Shown: in pieces, positions 26,230 to 33,499 of the stretch | How the letters are laid out: every line of letters begins with the position of its first letter | How positions within the stretch are numbered: the stretch's first letter is position 1 | NCBI GenBank assembly: GCA_035632955.1 | Contig: DASQFU010000129.1 | Coordinates: forward strand, 1-38,604 | Reading direction: 5' to 3' | Source of the DNA: DASQFU01 sp035632955 | GTDB taxonomy: Bacteria; Eisenbacteria; RBG-16-71-46 | DNA: 38,604 nt | Made by a program: the position numbers and the translations under genes | The notes under the pieces: model-generated | Told to the model about the DNA's origin: nothing | Database searches by the model: none | What the model saw: only the letters and a program-made list of their open reading frames with translations

Positions 26230-27273
26230 ATGCGCCCGGAACCCGCCCCCGCCGACCGATTCGCCCCCCATGCGTCACGCGCCATGGGCGGGATGTTCGA
26301 CGACGTCTCCGACCGCTACGACTTCCTGAATCGCGTGCTGTCGCTGGGTCAGGACCGCGCGTGGCGCGCGGAGATGTGGCGCCAGGTGCCGGATGACGCG
26401 CGCGTCGTGCTCGACCTGTGCACCGGCAGCGGCGTCTCGCTCGATGGACTGCGGCGACCGGGACGTCGGGTGCTCGGAATCGACGCCAGTCTCGGCATGC
26501 TGCAGATCGCCGCGTCCCACTCGGAGCGCTCCGGATGGGCGCCGCGACTCGCATGCGCCGACGCCTTCCGCCTGCCGCTGCGCGCCGGGGCTCTGGATGC
26601 GATCACGGTGGCGTTCGGCGTGCGCAATCTGCGCCCGCGGCTCGAGGCATTGCGCGAGATCGCGCGAGTACTGAAACCGGGTGGAACTCTGGTCGTTTTG
26701 GAAGCGGTCGCGCCGGCCGGCGGCCTGTTCGCGCCGGCCCATCGCTTCTACCTGCGCCACGTGGTTCCGCTCGCGGGACGGCTGTCGCGCGATCCTTCCG
26801 CCTACGCCTATCTCGCGAGCTCGATCGTCGAGTTCGGAGCGGGAGAGGAGTTCGAGCACGACCTGGAATCCGCCAGCTTCACCGTCACGGGCCGGCAATC
26901 GTTTCTCGCGGGAGCGACCCGGCTGTGGGTTTCCCGCTCGCCTCGAGTCGCCGGACAGAATACGGCCAACGTCCCCGGCATCGTGCACAACGCACGACCG
27001 GACCGGGCGAACCGGGGCAACCTCCCCAACCGCTCCGCCGCGCTGGCGAGGGAATGGCGCGTTTGGACCACGGTCCAGCTCGTCCTCTCCGCCGCGCTCA
27101 CCATCGCCCTCGCATATGGTTTCTGGATCGCGTTCAAGTTCGGCGATGACTTGCCTTTGCCTGCTCCTCATCGGCCGATCGCGCGATTGCTGCTCGGCGG
27201 TGGGGCCATGGCGTTCGGGCTCCGCTCAGGGTTTCTGCTGCTGCGATTGATGGGACCGCCGGGGCGGTCGTAA
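26230..27273 (+). CDS. UbiE/MenG-type methyltransferase with C-terminal membrane tail
   Basis: SAM-dependent C-methyltransferase of the quinone-biosynthesis type (demethylmenaquinone or ubiquinone pathway). Residues 1-235 match the family: MFDDVSDRYDFLNRVLSLGQD, SAM motif VLDLCTGSGVSLDGL, VLGIDASLGML, DAITVAFGVRNL and the ARVLKPGGTLVVLEAVAP stretch. Residues 236-347 are an addition: a polar linker, then two hydrophobic helices (about 279-301 and 318-339) that could anchor the enzyme at the membrane next to its lipid substrate. Canonical members end near residue 235. It starts 24 bases after the tRNA. Which quinone it serves cannot be told here. Confidence 0.85.
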   Translation: MRPEPAPADRFAPHASRAMGGMFDDVSDRYDFLNRVLSLGQDRAWRAEMWRQVPDDARVVLDLCTGSGVSLDGLRRPGRRVLGIDASLGMLQIAASHSERSGWAPRLACADAFRLPLRAGALDAITVAFGVRNLRPRLEALREIARVLKPGGTLVVLEAVAPAGGLFAPAHRFYLRHVVPLAGRLSRDPSAYAYLASSIVEFGAGEEFEHDLESASFTVTGRQSFLAGATRLWVSRSPRVAGQNTANVPGIVHNARPDRANRGNLPNRSAALAREWRVWTTVQLVLSAALTIALAYGFWIAFKFGDDLPLPAPHRPIARLLLGGGAMAFGLRSGFLLLRLMGPPGRS

Positions 27274-27287
27274 CGCAAGGCAGTTCC

Positions 27288-27302
27288 TGGCATATGGGTT
27301 GC
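27288..27302 (+). promoter_or_regulatory. Candidate sigma-54 (-24/-12) promoter
   Basis: TGGCATA, four bases, then TTGC matches the sigma-54 pattern TGGCACG-N4-TTGC with exact spacing; the two mismatches are in the -24 box. It lies in the 34-base gap after the methyltransferase gene. Transcription would start near 27314, so the GGDEF gene would use ATG 27350. A sigma-54 activator gene lies 6 kb downstream. Confidence 0.45.
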
Positions 27303-27349
27303 GTGATATGGACCGGACGCGTCCGAAAACCGGCCAGGAAGCCACCCAC

Positions 27350-28402
27350 ATGCTCGCTCGCGAGAAGGCTCTCGAGTCGCTGCTCGATGCGACGACCCGC
27401 TTGACGGGTCGTTCGCGACCCGAGCTGTTGGGCACGGTGCTGCGTGCCGCCTCCGCGTTCACCGATAGCGACGGCGCGGCGTTCCAGATCGCGCTGGGCC
27501 GCCGCATCGAGCGCACTTGCCTGCGGCGCGGCGCGACCGAGCCCGAGGTCCGCGCGCCGGCGCAGGTGATCAACGAGTTCCTCCGCAATCTCATGCTCAA
27601 GGGCCAGCCCACGTGCGTCGCCGACCTCTCCGACGATGGGCGGCTCGGGCCGGAGGATGGCTGCTTCGAACTCGACGCCGGACCCGCGATGTTCGTGCCG
27701 GTGCGGCTGCGCGAGAACTCGCAGGGGTACCTCGCGGTCTACCGGCGACGGAACGCGCCGCGCTACGCACCGGAGGACGTGCGGCTGATGACCATGCTCG
27801 CCGCCTGGTCGGCGATGGCGATGGAGAACCAGCGCCTCTCGCAGAGCGTCGAGAAGCTGGCGGTGACCGACGACCTGACGCAGGTCTACAACTTCCGTTT
27901 TCTGAAGTCCGCGCTGCGGCGGGAGATCAAGCGTGCGGGACGCTTCCGCCAGGAGCTGTCGATCATCATGATCGACGTCGACAATCTGAAGGGTTACAAC
28001 GACCGGCACGGCCACCTGCGCGGAAGCTTCCTGCTGCGCGAGATGGCCGGGTTGCTTGCCGCGCAGGTCCGTTCCTGGGATCTGGTCGCCAAGTACGGCG
28101 GCGACGAGTTCACGATCATCCTGCCTCAGACCGGGATCGACGGAGCCATGGTGGCGGCCGAGCGCCTGCGTTCGGCGATCGGAGCCCATGCATTCCCGCT
28201 CGCGCGCACCGGAGAGATCACCATCAGCCTCGGCATCGGGACATTTCCCGACGACGGAGATAACGCGACGACACTCATCCAGGCGGCGGATCGCGCGCTG
28301 TACCTCGCAAAGCAACGCGGGCGCAATCGCGTCGAGCTGCCGATACGGGAAACGCCGCTGCCAGGGCCGGCGCGCGTTGACCCTGCCCGAAGCGGCTGCT
28401 AG
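27350..28402 (+). CDS. GAF-GGDEF diguanylate cyclase
   Basis: Soluble diguanylate cyclase making c-di-GMP. A GAF-type sensor domain covers about residues 5-160. The GGDEF domain follows a short helix: TDDLTQVYNFRFL, IIMIDVDNLKGYND (metal and GTP site), and the intact active site KYGGDEFTIILP. RSWD lies exactly five residues before GGDEF, the RxxD inhibitory I-site, so feedback inhibition by c-di-GMP is expected. I chose ATG 27350 because AGGA lies ten bases upstream and it fits the sigma-54-like promoter; ATG 27308 would add 14 residues but lacks a ribosome site. The GAF ligand is unknown. The TAG stop lies inside the next promoter. Confidence 0.9.
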   Translation: MLAREKALESLLDATTRLTGRSRPELLGTVLRAASAFTDSDGAAFQIALGRRIERTCLRRGATEPEVRAPAQVINEFLRNLMLKGQPTCVADLSDDGRLGPEDGCFELDAGPAMFVPVRLRENSQGYLAVYRRRNAPRYAPEDVRLMTMLAAWSAMAMENQRLSQSVEKLAVTDDLTQVYNFRFLKSALRREIKRAGRFRQELSIIMIDVDNLKGYNDRHGHLRGSFLLREMAGLLAAQVRSWDLVAKYGGDEFTIILPQTGIDGAMVAAERLRSAIGAHAFPLARTGEITISLGIGTFPDDGDNATTLIQAADRALYLAKQRGRNRVELPIRETPLPGPARVDPARSGC

Positions 28403-28405
28403 ACT
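28377..28405 (+). promoter_or_regulatory. Strong sigma-70-type promoter for the amino-sugar genes
   Basis: TTGACC (28377-28382) and TAGACT (28400-28405) are 17 bases apart. The GGDEF gene's stop codon TAG (28400-28402) forms the first half of the -10 box. Transcription would begin near 28412, at the base of a perfect 9-bp hairpin, 57 bases before the oxidoreductase gene. Confidence 0.6.
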
Positions 28406-28412
28406 GCCGCGC

Positions 28413-28441
28413 CCCGGACGCGCAGGTGCGTCCGGGTTCTT
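28413..28441 (+). terminator. Hairpin with T-rich tail between the GGDEF and oxidoreductase genes
   Basis: CCCGGACGC (28413-28421) pairs perfectly with 28428-28436 around a 6-base loop, then TTCTT. It can be the intrinsic terminator of the GGDEF transcript. Because it begins at the predicted +1 of the promoter at 28377-28405, it would also form at the extreme 5' end of the next mRNA, where it might stabilise or attenuate it. Confidence 0.6.
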
Positions 28442-28468
28442 CATGTCCAGCCCTCGGGAGAACGTCGG

Positions 28469-29518
28469 GTGAGCGAGAAGGTCGGCATCGCGGTGGTCGG
28501 CACCGGCGACTGGGGCGCCAACCTGGTGCGGAACTTCGCGAACCTGTCCGCGGCCGAGCTCGTGGCGGTGTGCGACTCGGATCCTGCTCGGCTCGGCAAG
28601 ACCGCGGCGCAATACCCCGGCGCGCGCGCCCTGGCTCGCGTCGAGGACGTGGCTGAATCCGACGCCGTTCAGGGCGTCGTGATCGCCGCCTCGGCCGTCA
28701 GCCACTATCCGCTCGCGCGCCTGTTGCTCGAAGCCGGCAAGGACGTCTACGTCGAGAAGCCGCTGGCGCTGCGCGTCGACCACGCCGAAGAGCTGGTGCG
28801 GCTCGCACGAGAGCGTGATCGCATCCTCATGGTCGGCCACCTGCTGCTATTTCACCCCGGCGTCCGCTACCTCAAGGATCTGGTGCGCAAGGGGGAGCTC
28901 GGGGACCTGCACTACCTCTATTCACAGCGCGTGAACCTCGGCAAGGTGCGCCGCGACGAGAACGCGTTGTGGAGCTTCGCGCCGCACGATATCTCGGTGA
29001 TCCTCCATTTGCTCGAGCTCGAGCCCTTGGACGTGGTCGCGCGCGGTTCGGCGTTCCTGCAGGGGGAGGTCGAGGACGTCGTGTTCCTGAACCTGCGCTT
29101 CCCCGGCGGCAAGCTCGCGCACGTGCACGTCTCGTGGCTCGATCCGCACAAGCTGCGCAAGTTCACCGTGGTCGGCAGTCAGAAAATGGCGGTGTTCGAC
29201 GACATGGAAGCGAGCGAGAAAATCCGCATCTACGACAAAGGCGTCGATCGCGCGGGGCAGATCGTTTCGTACGGCGATGCGCTGACGGTGCGTAGCGGCG
29301 ACATCCTGATCCCGAAGATCTCGCTCCAGGAACCGCTCAAGATCGAGTGCCAGCATTTCGTGGAATGCGTTCGCGACCACAAGACGCCGCTCGCCGACGG
29401 GGCCGACGGCCTGCGCGTCGTGCGGGTGCTGGCCGCCGCCCAGGCGTCGCTCGAAGCGGGTGGAGCGCCGATGCCGGTTTCCGGGCAGGAAACCCCGCAG
29501 TCGGCAGTCGTCCGATGA
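28469..29518 (+). CDS. Gfo/Idh/MocA oxidoreductase, WbpB/GnnA-like
   Basis: NAD-dependent sugar-nucleotide 3-dehydrogenase, inferred. The 349-residue product has an N-terminal Rossmann fold (VGIAVVGTGDWGANLVRNF), the family EKP motif in YVEKPLALRVDHAEELV, GHLLLFHPGVRYLK, and a C-terminal domain with LWSFAPHDISVIL. Together with the next two genes it forms the dehydrogenase-acyltransferase-aminotransferase set that makes 3-amino or 3-acetamido sugars on a UDP-GlcNAc scaffold: WbpB-D-E for O-antigen uronates, or GnnA/GnnB for lipid A. The start is GTG 28469, with a GGGAGAACGTCGG ribosome site. The acyltransferase ATG overlaps its stop. The exact substrate is not determined. Confidence 0.85.
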   Translation: MSEKVGIAVVGTGDWGANLVRNFANLSAAELVAVCDSDPARLGKTAAQYPGARALARVEDVAESDAVQGVVIAASAVSHYPLARLLLEAGKDVYVEKPLALRVDHAEELVRLARERDRILMVGHLLLFHPGVRYLKDLVRKGELGDLHYLYSQRVNLGKVRRDENALWSFAPHDISVILHLLELEPLDVVARGSAFLQGEVEDVVFLNLRFPGGKLAHVHVSWLDPHKLRKFTVVGSQKMAVFDDMEASEKIRIYDKGVDRAGQIVSYGDALTVRSGDILIPKISLQEPLKIECQHFVECVRDHKTPLADGADGLRVVRVLAAAQASLEAGGAPMPVSGQETPQSAVVR

Positions 29519-30273
29519 GCAACGTGATCCACTCGAGCGCCGTGCTCGGCAGCGGCACCTCGCTCGGCGAGTATTGCGTCGTCGGTGCGAACGTCCGCGT
29601 CGGCACCGGCTGCAAGCTCGGTCATGGCGTCGTGCTCCATGCCGACACCGTGATCGGCAACGACGTGCGCATCGACGATCACGCCAGCCTCGGCAAGCTG
29701 CCGATGAAGGCGGCCAACTCGGCGACCACGAAGGAGCAGGAGCTGCCGCCGCTGAAGATCGGCGATCTGTGCATCGTCGGCACGGGGGTCGTGCTCTACC
29801 GCGGCGCCGCGATCGACGCCAAGGTGCTGATGGCCGATCTGTGCACGGTGCGCGAGAACGTTACGATCGGACGCGGCACGATCGTCGGGCGCGGCGTGAC
29901 GGTCGAGAACTTCTGCAGCGTGGGCCGCTACTGCAAGCTCGAGAGCGAGTGCTACATCACCGCATATTCCACGCTCGAGGATCGCGTGTTCATCGCGCCG
30001 GGCGTGGTGACGTCCAACGACAACTTCGTCGGACGCACCACCGAGCGCTTCAAGCACTTCAAGGGCGTGACGATCCGCAAGGGTGCGCGCGTGGGCGCGG
30101 GGTCGGTCCTGCTGCCAGGCATCACGATCGAGGAGGACGGGCTGGTCGCCGCGGGCTCGGTCGTCACCCGCGACGTGCCGGCGGGAAAGATCGTGATGGG
30201 CCAGCCGGCGCGGACTTGGAAGGACGTTCCGGTCGAGCAGCGGCTCGAGAACCAGGGTTGGGTCGACGCGTAG
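29515..30273 (+). CDS. Left-handed beta-helix acyltransferase, WbpD/WlbB-like
   Basis: Hexapeptide-repeat transferase, likely acetyl-CoA-dependent N-acetylation of a 3-amino sugar nucleotide. The 252-residue product is built of hexapeptide repeats from VIHSSAVLGSGTSLGEY through NVTIGRGTIVGRGVTVENFCSVG to ITIEEDGLVAAGSVVTRDVP. A loop insertion lies at about 63-80 (KLPMKAANSATTKEQ), and ITAYSTLEDRVFIAPGVVTSNDNF follows. It ends with GQPARTWKDVP. It is longer than the usual WbpD (about 190 residues). It lies between the dehydrogenase and aminotransferase genes, as in wbpBDE-type clusters; in pure GnnA/GnnB pairs no such gene is needed. An O-acyl or LpxA-like role cannot be excluded. Confidence 0.82.
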   Translation: MSNVIHSSAVLGSGTSLGEYCVVGANVRVGTGCKLGHGVVLHADTVIGNDVRIDDHASLGKLPMKAANSATTKEQELPPLKIGDLCIVGTGVVLYRGAAIDAKVLMADLCTVRENVTIGRGTIVGRGVTVENFCSVGRYCKLESECYITAYSTLEDRVFIAPGVVTSNDNFVGRTTERFKHFKGVTIRKGARVGAGSVLLPGITIEEDGLVAAGSVVTRDVPAGKIVMGQPARTWKDVPVEQRLENQGWVDA

Positions 30274-30310
30274 CCGCGCGTCGCCCGGTGCCAACAGGAG
30301 AGAGACGACC

Positions 30311-31444
30311 ATGTGCGCGATGCCAGTGAAGGCCGCGATGACCGTGCCCCTGCTGGACCTCAAGGCCCAGTACGTCGATCTCAAGTCGGAGATCGACGAC
30401 GCCGTGCACCGGGTGCTGGAGAGCACCCGCTTCATCGGCGGACCGGAAGTGACGGGGCTCGAGGAAGACGTCGCGCGCTACTCGCAGTGCGCGCACGGGA
30501 TCGGCTGTGCGTCCGGAACCGACGCGTTGCTGCTCGCGCTACGGGCGCTCAACGTCGGCACCGGCGACGAAGTCATCACCTCCGCTTACTCGTTCTTCGC
30601 GAGCGCGGGCGTGATCGCGAACGTCGGCGCGCTGCCGGTGTTCGTGGACATCGATCCGCGAACCTACAACCTCGACCCGCACCGGCTCGAGGCGGCGATC
30701 ACACCGTGCACCAAGGCCGTGATCGCGGTCCACCTCTACGGCCAGTGCTGTGATCTCACCGCGGTCGAGGCGGTGTGCGAGAAGCATCAGGTGTGGCTGA
30801 TCGAGGATGCCGCACAAGCGATCGGTTCGGAGTGGGAAGGGAGCCGCGCCGGCTCGATCGGCGATCTCGGCTGCTTCTCGTTCTTCCCATCGAAGAATCT
30901 TGGCGCCGCGGGTGACGGCGGCATGGTGGTCACGCAGGACCAGGGCTTGGGAGATCGGGTGCGGCTGTTGCGCGAGCACGGCTCGAAGCCCAAGTACTAC
31001 CATTCGCTGGTCGGCACCAACTCGCGCCTCGACGCCTTGCAGGCCGCGATCCTGCGCGTCAAGCTGCGCCACTTGGATCGCTGGAGCGCAGGGCGCGCCA
31101 AGAACGCGGCCCTCTACGATCGCCTGCTGGAAGGCTCGCGCGTCGGGCGTCCGTACCACGACCCGCGCAGCCGTCATATCTACAATCAGTACGTGATCCG
31201 CGTGTCGCAGCGCGATGCGCTGCGCCAGCATCTGACCGAACGCGGCATCGGCACCGAGGTCTACTATCCGGTGCCGCTCCATCTCCAGAAGTGCTTCGCC
31301 ACGCTCGGCTACAAGACCGGCGACATGCCGGAATCCGAAGCCGCGGCGCACGAGACCGTGGCGTTGCCGATCTATCCCGAGCTCACGGAGGAGCAGATTC
31401 GCTACGTCGCAGCCAACGTGCGCGAGTTCACCGACCCCACGTAA
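30311..31444 (+). CDS. DegT/DnrJ/EryC1/StrS aminotransferase, WbpE/GnnB-like
   Basis: PLP-dependent sugar aminotransferase that would convert the 3-keto product of the oxidoreductase to a 3-amino sugar, with glutamate as donor. The 377-residue product has VPLLDLKAQYVDLKSEID, ASGTDALLLALRAL, AYSFFASAGVI, IEDAAQAIGSEWEG, the PLP Lys in FFPSKNLGAAGDGGMVVT, GTNSRLDALQAAILRVKL, and the C-terminal YYPVPLHLQKCF. All catalytic signatures are present. ATG 30311 has AGGAGAGAG upstream; internal ATGs at 30320 and 30338 are possible. The 114-base gap to the kinase gene holds no clear promoter or terminator. Confidence 0.92.
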   Translation: MCAMPVKAAMTVPLLDLKAQYVDLKSEIDDAVHRVLESTRFIGGPEVTGLEEDVARYSQCAHGIGCASGTDALLLALRALNVGTGDEVITSAYSFFASAGVIANVGALPVFVDIDPRTYNLDPHRLEAAITPCTKAVIAVHLYGQCCDLTAVEAVCEKHQVWLIEDAAQAIGSEWEGSRAGSIGDLGCFSFFPSKNLGAAGDGGMVVTQDQGLGDRVRLLREHGSKPKYYHSLVGTNSRLDALQAAILRVKLRHLDRWSAGRAKNAALYDRLLEGSRVGRPYHDPRSRHIYNQYVIRVSQRDALRQHLTERGIGTEVYYPVPLHLQKCFATLGYKTGDMPESEAAAHETVALPIYPELTEEQIRYVAANVREFTDPT

Positions 31445-31558
31445 CCGCCGTAATCCCGGCGGCGCCGCCGACACCCCGCCCTGGGGCGGCGCCCGCCCGA
31501 CGAACCGACAGCCGAGCACCGGCCCACCCCTGAGCCGGCGCGGTCGAACCCAAACCTG

Positions 31559-33499
31559 ATGAGCACGTCCCAGCGGGACGCCCTGCGCGCGCTGCTGCGC
31601 CGGGTGGACGAGGTGCGCGGTCTCTCGGAACGCTCCGGTCCAACGGCTGCGGTCGAGCCCGACGACACGACGGCCCTGATTCGGACCGTCGGCGAGCTGG
31701 TCGAGGAGCTGGAGCGCAGCCACCGCCGGCTGATCGAGACCAACGTGCAGCTGGTCTCGCTGCGCGAGGTCGCGAACCGCATGGTGTCGGCCCTCGACAC
31801 GGGGGAGACGACGCGAACGGTCTCGCGCTATCTGTCCCGCGCGTTCGGCTTTCCGCAAGCGTTCCTCCTGCTACTCAACCGCGACACCGGAAGGCTGGAA
31901 GGCACCTGGACCCGCACCGAGGGCGAGCGGGAGCAGAGCTTCGCGGTGGAGATGCCGTTGCTCGGCGACCGCGGCGCGGTCACCCGCAGTCTATGGCTCA
32001 ATCGCACCGTCCTGGTGCGCGACTCGGAACGCCACTCGCCGGTGCTTCTGCCCGAGGGCCATCCGCTGCGAGAAGAGTTAGGAGTGATCGGGTCGCTGGC
32101 GTGCGTGCCGCTGCAACGCAGCCACTCGCTGCCGCCGGGGGCGGAGCCGCACGAGCTGTGCGGCGCCCGTTGCATCCTCGGTGACGTGGCGTTGCTGGTG
32201 CCGCCCCCCGGCGCCGCCGCAGACACCTGGGCCATGGATCGGGACGACCGCCAGCGCCATTGCCTTGCCTGCGAGCTGATGCCGATCCTGGGCGTGATCG
32301 GCATGGGCCGGTCGCACGACGAGCCGCCGCTCGCGACCACGGACGTCACGCTGCTCGAGTCGATCGCGCTCTCGGTCGCACCGATGGTGGAGAACGCCCG
32401 CCTCTACCAGGACCTGCGCAAGAGCGAGCGCTTCCGCCTGCACGTGCTCGACAGCATGGCGAGCTCGCTCGTGGCCGTGAACATGCAGGGCGAGATTCTG
32501 ACGATCAACCGCGCCGCCCAGCAACTGCTCGGGTATCGCGAGTCGGAGATGTTGAGCCAGCCGTTCGGCGCATTGCTCGGCGGAGACGCCGAAACCCTGC
32601 TCAAGGAGACCCTCGAGCATGGGCGCGAGTTCCTGCGTGAAGAGACGACCGTGCGCGCACGCGACGGCGGACCGATCCCGGTCAGCCTTACGACCTCGCT
32701 GCTGCGCAACGAGCGTCGCAACGTCTACGGCGCGATCGCCACCTTCATGGACCTCACGCCGTTGCGGCGCGCCGAAGAGCACGCGCGGCGTCAGGACCGC
32801 CTCGCCGCCCTCGGCCGCTTCACGTCGAGCGTGGCGCACGAGATCCGCAATCCGCTGACCGGGATCGGCGCCGGCGTCCAGTACCTCGAGCGCGGCATTC
32901 CCGAGGACGATCCCCAGCGCCAGCACATCAGCTTCATCCTGAGCGAGATCAAGCGGCTCGATCGCATCGTCCAAGATCTGTTCGACATCACGCATCCGCG
33001 CGGTCTCCAGCTCCGGGTCGCACCGCTCGAGGACGCCATGCGGCGGGCGCTTCAATCGCTCGAGGCGTGCTTCGCGGAGCGCAAGGTGACGGTGCAGGTC
33101 AAGGTAGCGCCGATGTTGCCGCCCGCGGCGTACGACGGCGACCAGATGCAGCAGGTGTTCATCAACCTGCTGAAGAACGCCGCCGAGGCCTCGTCGGCCG
33201 GCGGCGTCGTGAACGTGACACTTCAACCGACGCCGACGCGCCGCAGCGGCCGCAACACGCCCGGCCCCGGTGTGCTGGCGCGCGTGCAAGACCAGGGCAG
33301 CGGCATCAGCCCCGATAATCTCAAGACCATTTTCGAGCCGTTCTTCACCACCAAGCCCGGAGGAACCGGGCTCGGTCTCTACATCTGCCACGACATCGTC
33401 AAACGCCACGGTGGCGCGTTGACGGTTCAAAGTGAGCTCGGCCGCGGCACGACCTTCAACCTCGAATTGCCGCTTGATGTCAACGGAGGGAACCCATGA
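31559..33499 (+). CDS. GAF-PAS sensor histidine kinase with cysteine cluster
   Basis: Soluble sensor kinase, 646 residues, partner of the NtrC-type regulator that overlaps it. Order: a helical start (1-70); a GAF domain (about 65-280) containing CGARC (201-205) and HCLAC (234-238), that is C201, C205, C235 and C238 with C182 nearby; a PAS domain (about 290-405); a dimerisation helix with phospho-acceptor H427 in SSVAHEIRNPLTG; and a GHKL ATPase with NLLKNAAEAS, DQGSGIS and GTGLGLYICHDIV. The four-Cys arrangement could bind an iron-sulphur cluster or zinc; cysteine-ligated GAF kinases such as AirS sense redox or oxygen. There is no membrane segment. The ligand is inference only. Confidence 0.93.
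   Translation: MSTSQRDALRALLRRVDEVRGLSERSGPTAAVEPDDTTALIRTVGELVEELERSHRRLIETNVQLVSLREVANRMVSALDTGETTRTVSRYLSRAFGFPQAFLLLLNRDTGRLEGTWTRTEGEREQSFAVEMPLLGDRGAVTRSLWLNRTVLVRDSERHSPVLLPEGHPLREELGVIGSLACVPLQRSHSLPPGAEPHELCGARCILGDVALLVPPPGAAADTWAMDRDDRQRHCLACELMPILGVIGMGRSHDEPPLATTDVTLLESIALSVAPMVENARLYQDLRKSERFRLHVLDSMASSLVAVNMQGEILTINRAAQQLLGYRESEMLSQPFGALLGGDAETLLKETLEHGREFLREETTVRARDGGPIPVSLTTSLLRNERRNVYGAIATFMDLTPLRRAEEHARRQDRLAALGRFTSSVAHEIRNPLTGIGAGVQYLERGIPEDDPQRQHISFILSEIKRLDRIVQDLFDITHPRGLQLRVAPLEDAMRRALQSLEACFAERKVTVQVKVAPMLPPAAYDGDQMQQVFINLLKNAAEASSAGGVVNVTLQPTPTRRSGRNTPGPGVLARVQDQGSGISPDNLKTIFEPFFTTKPGGTGLGLYICHDIVKRHGGALTVQSELGRGTTFNLELPLDVNGGNP

Noticed and set aside
31445..31558. 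Terminator after the aminotransferase gene
   Set aside because: A short GC hairpin (31445-31462) is present but has no T-rich tail. I see nothing convincing in this 114-base gap.
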